The notes beneath the pieces were generated by a model. It made no database searches, was not told where the DNA came from, and worked only from the letters and a program-made list of their open reading frames with translations. A stretch of 64,000 nt of DNA from Pseudophaeobacter sp965641885 (GTDB taxonomy: Bacteria > Pseudomonadota > Alphaproteobacteria > Rhodobacterales > Rhodobacteraceae), in the NCBI GenBank assembly GCA_965641885.1, contig OZ282574.1, forward strand, positions 3,472,001-3,536,000, read 5' to 3'. Positions within the stretch are counted from its first letter, which is position 1. Every line of letters begins with the position of its first letter. Position numbers and translations under genes: made by a program. This document shows positions 27,682 to 35,664 of the stretch, piece after piece.

Positions 27682-28035
27682 CCAGGGCTGGCCTAAGCAA
27701 GACTGGCCTTATGGATACGGGCCTTATGGATACGGGCCTGAAGTACCGGTCGGAGCTTTGCAGCCCTCAGTCAGAGAACAGGCCGAGAACGGGCAGAGCG
27801 CAGGCAGAGAGCAGGCAGAGAGCAGGCTATCGCCCCGTGGTAGCCCCTTTGGCAACTGACGCTACCGCGCCGCCCATTTTGGGCGGCGCCCGGCCCAAGG
27901 GGATGCCCTCCTTCAGGAGGGCTGATCCGCGCGGGAGAGCTCCCTTTGTGCGTTTGCCTTTTTGTGCGCAAACACACGCCCAGCTGTCCCGCAGCCGGCA
28001 GGCCCACTATCAGGCCCACTATCAGGCCCAGTGAA
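27682..28035. repeat. 354-nt gap with three short tandem duplications
   Basis: No gene is seen between the DgoK-like stop and the convergent TIGR03084-like stop. Three separate duplications lie here: GCCTTATGGATACGG at 27706-27720 and 27721-27735; AGGCAGAGAGC at 27802-27812 and 27813-27823; CAGGCCCACTAT at 27999-28010 and 28011-28022 with a partial third copy to 28030. The copies within each pair are identical. Similar duplications occur in other gaps of this window. Confidence 0.8.
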
Positions 28036-28830
28036 TCAAGCCCTGTGACGCGCGCCCGGTGCAGGCGGTGTTTCAACCGGGCCTGCAAAGCACTGGGCAA
28101 TCTCCATCCAGCGCCTGGCCGCAGGCCCCTTGGTCTCAAGATTGGTATCAGCAATATTGCGCACCTGCGTCACCACCTGGGCGAACTCCACTGCGGCCCC
28201 GCGCACCACATTGTCGTCCTGGGGCGTATTCCAGCTCCAGACCACCCCCGAAGGGCCGACCAGTTCGACAAAGGGTGCAGGCTCTGGCGCGGCTTCTTTG
28301 CGGTTCGCAAAGGTCCAGCCATAGGTCGACACCCCGAGATGGGCGATATTGCGGATACGGTCCTGCTCCACGCGCTCAACCCCCAAAAGATCAAACACCT
28401 CCTGCCCATGGGCCCAGGTTTCCATCTGGCGGGCGGTGATAGAGCTCAGCGCGCTCATGTCCGGTCCAACCCATTTCACCCGCGCCTTGGGATCAGCCTT
28501 GGCAAAAGCATCCGCGCAGCTTTCAGCCCCCGCCCGCCAGGCCTCAAACAGCGCCCGCCCCGAAAGCCCGTCTAGCCAGCCAAACTGACTTTGCAGGATC
28601 GTTTTGCCCGACTGCATCTCCGCCACGATCGGTCCGATAAAGGCGCCAAATTCTGCAGCTCCCTTCAGCGATGTCTCCGCAGCCACGTTGAAAAGATGCA
28701 GATGGCCCAGCACGTGATCTATCGTCCAGTCCTTAAACTGCGTCACACGATGTAGATCCGCCTCTGGCAAATCTTCCAACACCCTAGCCAAGGCCTGGCT
28801 CTCCGCGCGGAAATCTTCCGATTGTTGCAT
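28036..28830 (-). CDS. TIGR03084 family protein (DinB/maleylpyruvate-isomerase-like fold)
   Basis: The 264-residue protein has the features of the DinB-like, mycothiol-dependent-isomerase-like group: an N-terminal four-helix domain with DWTIDHVLGHLHLFN (about 30-45), a central WVGPDMSALSSITARQMETWAHGQEVFD block (about 130-158) and a C-terminal domain. The conserved histidines (His38, His42, His152) could form a metal site, as in DinB proteins. I recall this subfamily as TIGR03084, of unknown function, often near acyl-CoA dehydrogenases, which fits the divergent TetR/acyl-CoA dehydrogenase pair here. Reaction unknown. The intergenic palindrome next to the TetR gene could control it. Confidence 0.72.
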   Translation of the reverse strand: MQQSEDFRAESQALARVLEDLPEADLHRVTQFKDWTIDHVLGHLHLFNVAAETSLKGAAEFGAFIGPIVAEMQSGKTILQSQFGWLDGLSGRALFEAWRAGAESCADAFAKADPKARVKWVGPDMSALSSITARQMETWAHGQEVFDLLGVERVEQDRIRNIAHLGVSTYGWTFANRKEAAPEPAPFVELVGPSGVVWSWNTPQDDNVVRGAAVEFAQVVTQVRNIADTNLETKGPAARRWMEIAQCFAGPVETPPAPGARHRA

Positions 28831-28883
28831 GTCTCACTCCCTGTTTCGATCAAATGCCGCTACGTCGGCCTGCATTCACAATT

Positions 28884-28900
28884 GAACAGACCAACTGTTC
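28884..28900. promoter_or_regulatory. Candidate TetR operator
   Basis: GAACAG-ACCAA-CTGTTC is a perfect 6-bp inverted repeat with a 5-bp spacer. It lies between the divergent TIGR03084-like gene and the TetR gene, 31 bp before the TetR start. Position and symmetry suggest the binding site of that regulator. Confidence 0.5.
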
Positions 28901-28930
28901 TGTTTTACGATTCGTGCAAAGGATAGGCTG

Positions 28931-29641
28931 ATGCGCACACGAACCGAAGACCAACCGAACGTCACCGGCAAAAGCCCCGCTGCGGGTTCTGACGCGCCGG
29001 TAAGCGGCAACTCTGCCCGCGTTGCCCGCACCCGTGGGCGCATCCTGGATGCGGTTATCACCAGTCTCGATGAGGTGGGCTATTCGGAATGTTCGATCAA
29101 TCGGGTGCAGACTCTGGCTGGGGTGTCTCGCGGCGCGCTCACGCATCACTTCCCCAACAAGGAAGAGATCATGGTGCAAACCCTGGAGCATCTTCTGGCG
29201 CCGGTGCGTGGCCCTTCTGCCCCCGGAGATGAGGCGAAACTTTTGCATCCCTCACCGGACAGCCAGGATCTTCAGGATCAGCTGCATCAGCTGTGGCGGC
29301 GGGTGATCAACACCCGCGAAGGCCGCGCCCTGATGGAAATCCTGGTGGCCGCCCGCACCGACAGCGACCTCAGCGCCCGCATCACCCCCTCGCTTTGGGC
29401 CTATAATGATGATTTCAATCGCAATATCGCCCACCTCTATGAGGCCTGCGCGGGTCATGAGGATGAGCTGGCGCTGCTCTGGTCGATCTGCCGCAGTTTC
29501 ATGCGCGGGCTGCACACCCAGGCCCCCTATGAGCGCGACCCCGAAATCATAACTAAGATGGTCGACCTCTTTGGCCGTATCATGGCCCCGCACCTGCTGT
29601 TGCGCCCGGCCTCAGACCCGCAGGAAGAGACCCCGGAATGA
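28931..29641 (+). CDS. TetR/AcrR family transcriptional regulator
   Basis: A 236-residue regulator. The N-terminal helix-turn-helix (about residues 33-85) shows RGRILDAVITSLDEVGYSEC and the recognition segment GVSRGALTHHFPNKEEIM. The C-terminal ligand-binding part is all-helical and unassigned. The stop overlaps the acyl-CoA dehydrogenase start by 4 nt (ATGA), so the two are cotranslated. It probably represses itself, the dehydrogenase and the divergent TIGR03084-like gene through the palindrome at 28884-28900. The inducer may be an acyl-CoA, by analogy with FadR-type TetR proteins; this is inference. Confidence 0.9.
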   Translation: MRTRTEDQPNVTGKSPAAGSDAPVSGNSARVARTRGRILDAVITSLDEVGYSECSINRVQTLAGVSRGALTHHFPNKEEIMVQTLEHLLAPVRGPSAPGDEAKLLHPSPDSQDLQDQLHQLWRRVINTREGRALMEILVAARTDSDLSARITPSLWAYNDDFNRNIAHLYEACAGHEDELALLWSICRSFMRGLHTQAPYERDPEIITKMVDLFGRIMAPHLLLRPASDPQEETPE

Positions 29642-30780
29642 ACAATCCCTTCGAGACCGAAGAGCGCCGCGCCTTTCGCGCCAGTCTCAGATCCTTTGTG
29701 GCACAGGAAATCCAACCCTATTGCGACGCCTGGGACGAGGCGGGGGCGGTGCCCTGGGAGCTGCATCAAAAAGCCGGAGCCCTTGGGGTCTGGGGCTTTG
29801 GCATTGATGAAAAATATGGCGGCCTCGGCTTTGACGACGCCTTTATGCGCGCGGCCTACTACGAAGAGATGGCCCGCTGCGGCACTGGAGGTGTGTCGGC
29901 GGCGCTGAATGGCCGGACGATCTCGATCGAACCCATCGCCCGCCTGGCCAGCGACGCGATCAAGGACCGGGTGCTGGCGGATATCGTCGCCGGGCGCAGC
30001 GGCTCATCCCTGGGGGTGACCGAACCCAGCGGTGGCTCTGATGTGGCCAATATCCGCACCTCAGCCCGGCGCGCCGGCGATCACTGGGTTCTGAATGGCT
30101 CAAAAACCTTTATTACCGGAGGCATGACCTCGGACTACTTTGTGATCCCGGCCCGCACCGGCGGCCCCGGTCTGGGCGGCATCTCGCTGTTCTTTGTTGA
30201 GGCCGAAATGGCCGGGTTTTCACGCAGTGCGCTGGACCGCAAGATGGGCTGGTGGTGTTCGGATCAGGCGACACTGTTTCTCGATGACGTCAAGGTGCCT
30301 GCCAGCCATATGATGGGGCCTGAAAACACCGGCTTCCTTGCGGTGATGGAGAATTTCAACTTTGAGCGCGTCACGCTGATTGCCGGTATGCTGGGCATGA
30401 TGAAGACCTGCCTGGACGACGCCATCGCCTGGGCCCAGACCCGTGAGACCTTTGGCAAACCCCTGATCCGCCATCAGGTCATCCGCCACAAGATCGCAGA
30501 TATGTCAGCACGTATTGATGCCGTAGAGGCGCTGCAGAACCAGATCTGCTGGAACATCAACCAAGGCACTATGCCGGTGGCCGAAATCTGTAAGGCAAAG
30601 GTCTTTACCTCCAAGGCCTGCGAGTTCTGCGCCTCTGAGGCCATGCAGATCATGGGCGGCGCGGGCTATCTGCGCGGCAACCGGATCGAGCGGATCTACC
30701 GTGAGGTCAAAGTCATGGCCATTGGCGGCGGCTCTGAAGAGATCATGCGCGACCTTGCCGTGCGCCAGATGGGGCTGTGA
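29638..30780 (+). CDS. Acyl-CoA dehydrogenase
   Basis: A 380-residue FAD-dependent dehydrogenase that oxidises an acyl-CoA to its 2-enoyl-CoA, passing electrons to ETF. Visible motifs: LGVTEPSGGSDVANI (flavin/substrate region), GSKTFITGG, QTRETFGKPLIRHQ and MQIMGGAGYLRGNRIERIYREV. The usual C-terminal catalytic Glu of the IxEGT motif is Gly364 here (IGGGSEE). Glu243 in NFERVTL sits where helix-G Glu is the base in isovaleryl-CoA dehydrogenase, so the enzyme probably uses that residue. This suggests a branched or long substrate. It is coupled to the preceding TetR gene. Substrate not assignable. Confidence 0.92.
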   Translation: MNNPFETEERRAFRASLRSFVAQEIQPYCDAWDEAGAVPWELHQKAGALGVWGFGIDEKYGGLGFDDAFMRAAYYEEMARCGTGGVSAALNGRTISIEPIARLASDAIKDRVLADIVAGRSGSSLGVTEPSGGSDVANIRTSARRAGDHWVLNGSKTFITGGMTSDYFVIPARTGGPGLGGISLFFVEAEMAGFSRSALDRKMGWWCSDQATLFLDDVKVPASHMMGPENTGFLAVMENFNFERVTLIAGMLGMMKTCLDDAIAWAQTRETFGKPLIRHQVIRHKIADMSARIDAVEALQNQICWNINQGTMPVAEICKAKVFTSKACEFCASEAMQIMGGAGYLRGNRIERIYREVKVMAIGGGSEEIMRDLAVRQMGL

Positions 30781-30789
30781 GCGCGCCCT

Positions 30790-30850
30790 CAGACCGGAAT
30801 AATCAGACTGGCGCAATCAGCCCAGCGTAATCAGACCGGCGCACTCAGCC
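30790..30850. repeat. Degenerate 14-bp tandem repeat between convergent genes
   Basis: Four 14-bp units beginning CAGACC/CAGACT/CAGCCC/CAGACC lie at 30790-30803, 30804-30817, 30818-30831 and 30832-30845, with a partial fifth. They fill the gap between the acyl-CoA dehydrogenase and kinase-like stops, and the last units reach into the end of the kinase-like gene. Confidence 0.75.
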
Positions 30851-31894
30851 CTCGGAGATCGCTTTGAAGGCGCGGCTGGCGGCCTCGAAATTGCGCGACA
30901 GCGGTGCTGTCAGTTTTGATTGCGCCGCATAATAGGCCCCGACCCTGCAGAGCTGGCGCGCATAGTCCGGATGCACCCCGGCATCATCAAATTCGATCAC
31001 CCGCCCCTTGCTGAGCCAGCCGCGCTTTTTCACCTCTTTCTGGATCAGTTTCAGCCGCTGCACCGCATGCAGCGTCACATAGACCGACAGATAATCAAGG
31101 TAGTCTTCGATGTCATAGCCGGAGCCGTGATCGAAGGTCTCAATCATCACATCCGCCATCTTGTCCGGCGCCAGCGGCCAGGTCTCATCGGCAATCAGCC
31201 AGGCAAAGTCCTCGGCCCCGTGGCGCAGCCCGGCATATTCAAAGTCGAACCAACGCACATAGCCATCCTCGCCGATGGCCGCATTGCCTGCCCGGCAATC
31301 CCATTTCAGAAACTGACGCCCCGGCTGGTCCATCCGCTCGGCCACCGCCGCAAAATCAAAATCCCTGGGAATGCCCATGGAATAGCTTTGCAGCGCATCG
31401 ACCGAGCCCACGAAATTCATGATCCAGTCGCGGTTCGAGCCCAGATGCGGCAGCATCTCGCCCAGATCGGTCTGGCGGGCCGCCGCATGTATGCGAAAGA
31501 TCGCCGCCGTGGCTTCGGCCGCCAAATCGATCTGATCCGCCTCTCTGTGGAGCATGATTTCACGGCTCAGCCGGGTCTCACCCGTGTCAGATTGAAACAG
31601 CACGTCCTCATTGACGCCAAGCACCCGTGGAATGTCGTCACACTGCGGTCCCAGCTGTTCCAGCACATAGGCTTCAAGATGGGTGCGCCGATAGTTTTCG
31701 CGCAGGGTGGCAATTGTGGTGCGCTGGCCGAAATGCAGCCGGATCGACGCGCGCGACTTGCCTCCCGGTGTGGTGATCCGGTCTGGCGTCTCGCCCAGGG
31801 TCTCTTTTGCCTTGGCCACGATATAGGCCGCGCGTTCATCAAAGCTTCCGTCTGCCACCTGACCCGATCCTTGTTCTGCCCTGCCCCCGGTCAT
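30845..31894 (-). CDS. Aminoglycoside-phosphotransferase-like small-molecule kinase
   Basis: The 349-residue protein has an APH/choline-kinase-type fold. Catalytic loop FLKWDCRAGNAAI (about 225-237) supplies the Asp and Asn of the Brenner motif, though the usual HxD begins KWD. RWFDFEYAGL holds the metal-binding Asp. HGAEDFAWLIADE follows. Such enzymes phosphorylate hydroxyl groups on diverse small molecules. The N-terminal lobe is poorly conserved. In-frame starts are ATG at 31894 and TTG at 31912; neither has a clear ribosome binding site. The substrate is unknown and no neighbour points to one. Confidence 0.68.
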   Translation of the reverse strand: MTGGRAEQGSGQVADGSFDERAAYIVAKAKETLGETPDRITTPGGKSRASIRLHFGQRTTIATLRENYRRTHLEAYVLEQLGPQCDDIPRVLGVNEDVLFQSDTGETRLSREIMLHREADQIDLAAEATAAIFRIHAAARQTDLGEMLPHLGSNRDWIMNFVGSVDALQSYSMGIPRDFDFAAVAERMDQPGRQFLKWDCRAGNAAIGEDGYVRWFDFEYAGLRHGAEDFAWLIADETWPLAPDKMADVMIETFDHGSGYDIEDYLDYLSVYVTLHAVQRLKLIQKEVKKRGWLSKGRVIEFDDAGVHPDYARQLCRVGAYYAAQSKLTAPLSRNFEAASRAFKAISEG

Positions 31895-32229
31895 AGCGGG
31901 CAAAAATGGCAAATTTCGGGATAGAAAGCGGCCCGGTCAGGGGAGGCGGGCATGGCGGGGCATGGGGGAGGCATGGGGGGCGGGTCACTACGCCCCACTC
32001 TGATTCGCCTGAGGTGCAGGGCCTGAGGGATACCGCACTGAATAGCTGGCAGCCACAATCCTGGCCCGACACACCGCTTTGTTTCCCTGACAGGGCGGAA
32101 TTACGGGGAATTTGGTCAAAAAGTGGCTAAAACTTGGCTCAAATCCGGCTCAACCCTAGGCTGCTGTCATTGAATTTGCCGCCTGAAAACTGGCGCGGCA
32201 CAGATGGAAATTTGCGAAAGGTGCTAGAG
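31895..32229. other. Divergent gap with G-rich tract
   Basis: No gene is recognised in these 335 nt. At 31940-31985 the plus strand has six runs of three or more G within 46 nt, a potential G-quadruplex, just upstream of the kinase-like gene on the opposite strand. A GAAAGG element at 32215-32220 serves the downstream gene. Confidence 0.5.
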
Positions 32230-33381
32230 ATGAGCTGGGGACATTTTTCAAACTGGGGCGGCGGACGCTCAACCTGGGACGGCAACAACGCCTGTCAAAG
32301 CAAGAGCTACCATGACGGCGGTGTCCGCGATGGCGGCCTGGACAGCTGGTACAGCGACAAGCTCTCCAACCATTTTGGCGGCCGCGGCGGACGCAAGCAC
32401 TGGCAGCATGATGAGGATGATAAAGGTTCTGGCACAGGTGGGTCTGGCACAGGTGGTTCTGGCACAGGCGGCTCTGGTAAAGACGGTTCTGGTAAAGACG
32501 GCTGCGACGCCAAAGGAGACGGCGGCGGTCAGGATCGTTGGGGCCACAAAAACTGGTGGCAAAATCGCGATCAGGACGATGACAAACATGGCTCGGGTAC
32601 AGATGGCTCAGGCAGCTGTGGCAAGGGCACTGGTGGCACAGGTGGTACGGGCGGTACGGGCAAGGACGAGGACGATGGCGGGGGCGATGAAAAACCCTCG
32701 ATCACCTTTGAAATAGGCGGCGATGGCGCGCCCAGCGTAACGGTCGAAGTGGTGCAGAACACCGGCGGCCAGTTGTTCATCAAACTTGAGCCCACCTCCT
32801 ATGACGGTGACGTGGCCGATATCGACGGGCTTTTCTTCAACATGAGCGACGACGCGGACGTGCCGGGGCTGAACTTCTTTCCGGATGAAAACACCCTGCC
32901 CGTCACCGGTCATGCCGCCCAGGCCAATGCGGTGAACACGCTGGACGATGGGACAACTGTGCCGGAAAATTTTGATGGCATGGTTCAGTTCGGACAATCC
33001 GTCGACAGTACCGAAGGTGCCGTAAGCAGTGCCAACTTTACCCTCTGGTCTGACGACGGCCTCACTCTGGACGATATCGACCTCAGCAGCATCTCTCTGG
33101 TGATCTCGAATTCAGATGGCAGCCAACAGGTGATCAGCGGCGGTTATGATCCTGCGGCAGCAGCGTCAGACAGCGACAGCTATGCTAATGGTGGCGTCTC
33201 GGACACCGGGCTCGATGCCTGGTACAGCGCCAATATGGCTGGCCCCGACGCGCAACAGGGCGGGGAAGACGACACACCCGGCACCGACGACATTATGGCC
33301 CTGATGAACCAGCCGGTCGACGATCTGGATCCGCCCTCCAGCCAAGAGGACGAAGACAGTGCGCTAGAGCACTACATCTAG
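32230..33381 (+). CDS. Gly/Asp-rich secreted-type protein with duplicated end motif
   Basis: The 383-residue protein is not assigned. Residues 1-60 are rich in Gly, Trp, Asp. About 66-155 is low complexity built from GSGTGG, GSGKDG and GTGG repeats with Asp/Lys stretches. About 160-305 looks like a beta-sandwich with LFFNMSDDADVPGL and VQFGQSVDSTEG, of a kind seen in roseobacter and cyanobacterial calcium-binding surface proteins (from memory, uncertain). A motif Y-x-x-GGV-x-D-x-GLD-x-WYS occurs at residue 27 and again at 318 (11 of 16 identical). There is no N-terminal signal; an acidic C-terminus could fit type I secretion (inference). The frame is open from 32134, but 32230 has GAAAGG about 9 nt upstream. 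Confidence 0.6.
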   Translation: MSWGHFSNWGGGRSTWDGNNACQSKSYHDGGVRDGGLDSWYSDKLSNHFGGRGGRKHWQHDEDDKGSGTGGSGTGGSGTGGSGKDGSGKDGCDAKGDGGGQDRWGHKNWWQNRDQDDDKHGSGTDGSGSCGKGTGGTGGTGGTGKDEDDGGGDEKPSITFEIGGDGAPSVTVEVVQNTGGQLFIKLEPTSYDGDVADIDGLFFNMSDDADVPGLNFFPDENTLPVTGHAAQANAVNTLDDGTTVPENFDGMVQFGQSVDSTEGAVSSANFTLWSDDGLTLDDIDLSSISLVISNSDGSQQVISGGYDPAAAASDSDSYANGGVSDTGLDAWYSANMAGPDAQQGGEDDTPGTDDIMALMNQPVDDLDPPSSQEDEDSALEHYI

Positions 33382-33420
33382 ACCAACGGCTCCCTCAAGA
33401 GAGAGCACCGCAGGCATAAG

Positions 33421-33452
33421 AAGGGGCGCTTCTGAACGTCCCTTGTTGTTTT
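33421..33452 (+). terminator. Rho-independent-like terminator
   Basis: AAGGGGCG and CGTCCCTT (33421-33428 and 33437-33444) form an 8-bp stem with one G-T pair and an 8-nt loop, followed by GTTGTTTT. It lies 40 nt after the Gly/Asp-rich protein gene. Confidence 0.6.
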
Positions 33453-33529
33453 GCCAAAGACCGTGCCCAGCGCAACAAGCGGCCTGTGCAAGGAGCGGCC
33501 AGTGCAGGCGCGCGCAATACCCTCGGCCA

Positions 33530-33580
33530 GGCATCTAATTGTCAGGCATCCAAGTGTCTGGCATCCAAGTGTCTGCCATC
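33530..33580. repeat. 15-bp tandem repeat near the thioesterase stop
   Basis: GGCATCCAAGTGTCT is present at 33545-33559 and 33560-33574, preceded by a diverged copy at 33530-33544 and followed by the start of another. It sits between two convergent genes, as do most tandem duplications in this window. Confidence 0.8.
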
Positions 33581-33592
33581 TGGGCACCTGGT

Positions 33593-34102
33593 TCAGCCCC
33601 GACGGATCCCCAGGCTTGCCCCCAATTGACCGGGCCGGGGCAGCGGCGCGTGATCGGCCAGGAGGCGCGCCAGACGCCGTTGCAGCCAGGCAGGAAAGGC
33701 AATACTGCGGGCGGTCTTATGGTGAACATGCATCGCCAGAACCTCCTGCGTCGCGCAGACCTGACCGTCCACCGATAGTTCGCTCCAGAAATGCACCCTT
33801 TTGTGATCATGATCGATAAGCTGGAAAGACACCTCAAATGCTTGCCCGACCTTCAACTCCCGCAGGAACTGGAATTGGGATTGCAACACATATAGCCCCT
33901 GCCCCGAGGCCCGCACATGGCGCTCACCATTGCCAATATGGGCGACAAATATCTGTTCAATCGCCCGCCCAAAAGCCACGCCATAATAGCCGACATTCAT
34001 GTGACCGTTGTAGTCGATCCACTCGGGCAGAACCTGCTGCGCGTCGACTGCAATTGGGGCCGGATAGGGGCCGTCATGCCCCTCAATAGGAGTTGCGGTC
34101 AT
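33593..34102 (-). CDS. Hotdog-fold acyl-CoA thioesterase (4HBT type)
   Basis: The 169-residue protein has the single-hotdog thioesterase signature EWIDYNGHMNVGYYGVAFGRAIEQ (about 23-46), where the Asp-Tyr-x-Gly-His-Met block matches YbgC/FcbC-like and carnitine-associated thioesterases. It should hydrolyse an acyl-CoA in the cytoplasm. The frame continues upstream to 34141, but the ATG at 34102 precedes the conserved region and has AGAGGA upstream. It is flanked by unrelated genes. Substrate unknown. Confidence 0.82.
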   Translation of the reverse strand: MTATPIEGHDGPYPAPIAVDAQQVLPEWIDYNGHMNVGYYGVAFGRAIEQIFVAHIGNGERHVRASGQGLYVLQSQFQFLRELKVGQAFEVSFQLIDHDHKRVHFWSELSVDGQVCATQEVLAMHVHHKTARSIAFPAWLQRRLARLLADHAPLPRPGQLGASLGIRRG

Positions 34103-34249
34103 CTGAGCGCCGTCCTCTTTTATCTTGCCGTAGCTGCCCACAACAAAAGCACTGTGCCCTGGGGCAGGGTAAAGAGAATCGTCACGTCACTTTTTGCACG
34201 CAGCACAGTCGTAACAAGAGCTTAGGCGACAGCGGACAATAATAAGGGA

Positions 34250-35377
34250 TCAGCGCAGGCGAGCGGTCTTGAACAGCCGGATCTTCAGGCCGCCATGCGC
34301 CACAGGGGCGCCCTGTGGCAAAAACGTAAGGCCTGTTGCCTTGGCCAACCCGGCCTCGCTGGTGACAATGCCAACGCGCCAGCCGGAAAAGCGCTCCATC
34401 AGGGTTTTGCCCAGCGCGCCGTAAAGGGCAAACAGCAGCTTTTTGTTGCCGATCCGTGCGCCATAAGGCGGGTTGACAATAACCAGCCCCGGCGGACCCT
34501 CGGGGGGCATCAGATCGCTGATCGCCTGCACCTTGAAACTGGTGCAGCCCGCCACGCCAGCCCGCTCGGCGTTGTTTGTCGCCATTTCAACCGCGCCTGC
34601 ATTGCGGTCCGAGCCAAAGAAGCTGAGACCCTGCATATCGATGTGCTGCGGCGTAAGCTCTGCCTTCAGCGCCTCATAGGCCTCGGCGTCAAAACTGGCC
34701 ATCTGTTCAAAGGCAAAACTGCGACTGCGCCCCGGCACCAACCCAAGCGCTATCTCGGCCGCCTCGATCACAAAGGTGCCGGAGCCACACATCGGATCTA
34801 CCACTGGTTCAACCCCGTCAAAGCCACAGTCGCGCAGGAACAGCGCTGCGAGGTTTTCGCGCATCGGCGCTTTGCCAACGGCCGATTTATGGCCCCGCTT
34901 ATGTAGCCCCTCACCCGAGGTGTCGACACTGAACTGACAGTTGTTGTCGTCGATCCGCAGCTTGAGCGTCAGCGCCGCGTCTTTAGAGATCGTGGCGCCA
35001 AATGTCTCGACCAGAGCCGTCTCAATACGCTGTGCGGCAGCCCCGGCATGGTAGATCTTGGATTTCTTGTTGGTGGAGACCTCGACCTTCAATGGCACGT
35101 CGCGGCGCAAAACGTCTCCCCAGGGAAATTTGCGCGCACGCTTGTCCAGCTGCGCCAGATGGAAGGCGCGAAATTCACCAATGCGCGCCAGCACGCGGGC
35201 GGCTCCACGCAGGGACAGGTTGGCCCGCCAGACCTCGCGCCAGTCGCCCTGGACGGTGACACCGCCGGGCACGGATTTGGCAGCGGCAAAACCGGCCTCG
35301 CGGACCTCGGCCAAAAGGGCGGCCTCCAGTCCGGGGGCTGCGGTCAGGAAGATCTCAAATGTGTCTAAATCGCTCAT
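34250..35377 (-). CDS. THUMP-domain class I SAM-dependent RNA methyltransferase (RlmL N-half type)
   Basis: The 375-residue protein has an N-terminal ferredoxin-like and THUMP RNA-binding region (about 1-160) and a C-terminal methyltransferase. The SAM site is VDPMCGSGTFVIEAAEIALG (about 188-207) and the N6-adenine/N2-guanine type catalytic motif is VNPPYGARIG (about 305-314). It resembles the first half of E. coli RlmL (N2-methylation of a 23S guanosine) and is widespread as a stand-alone gene in alphaproteobacteria. It lies divergent from the glycerol importer operon. Exact target nucleotide is not predictable. Confidence 0.87.
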   Translation of the reverse strand: MSDLDTFEIFLTAAPGLEAALLAEVREAGFAAAKSVPGGVTVQGDWREVWRANLSLRGAARVLARIGEFRAFHLAQLDKRARKFPWGDVLRRDVPLKVEVSTNKKSKIYHAGAAAQRIETALVETFGATISKDAALTLKLRIDDNNCQFSVDTSGEGLHKRGHKSAVGKAPMRENLAALFLRDCGFDGVEPVVDPMCGSGTFVIEAAEIALGLVPGRSRSFAFEQMASFDAEAYEALKAELTPQHIDMQGLSFFGSDRNAGAVEMATNNAERAGVAGCTSFKVQAISDLMPPEGPPGLVIVNPPYGARIGNKKLLFALYGALGKTLMERFSGWRVGIVTSEAGLAKATGLTFLPQGAPVAHGGLKIRLFKTARLR

Positions 35378-35541
35378 GGAGGTCTCATACCCGGCTTTAC
35401 GCCCCCCGGCGATGGTTATTTTGCCGCCCGGCTCAGCCGATCATAGAGCGATAATGCCGCATTGCGGCAAAGGTATCACCCCAAAAGGAGTCGCTCGCGC
35501 TGCCTAAAGAGCCGAAAAACAGGGCAAAAATAATACTTTTA

Positions 35542-35577
35542 TTTCATGAAGTTATATTGAAACTAAATTTTTAGTTT
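35542..35577. promoter_or_regulatory. Palindromic operator-like elements upstream of the glycerol importer
   Basis: In the AT-rich region before glpV, TTCATGAA (35543-35550) is a perfect palindrome, TTTCA-N11-TGAAA spans 35542-35562, and AAACTAAA-TT-TTTAGTTT (35560-35577) is a perfect 8-bp inverted repeat. A TTGACA hexamer overlaps its right end (35576-35581). These are good candidates for repressor sites, possibly of a DeoR-type GlpR encoded elsewhere. Confidence 0.45.
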
Positions 35578-35664
35578 GACAACTGTGACGCCAATATGAA
35601 ACCTAAATGCCAGTCAGGTACGAGAGAGCGTAGCTGGCCTTACAGACTTTTAGGGAGGGAAAAG

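Noticed and set aside
27706..28030. Possible CRISPR array from clustered repeats
   Set aside because: The repeats are adjacent duplications of unlike units without spacers, and no cas genes are present.
32430..32680. Frameshifted or assembly-error repeat region in the Gly-rich gene
   Set aside because: The repeats are in units of three and the frame continues into a well-formed C-terminal domain.
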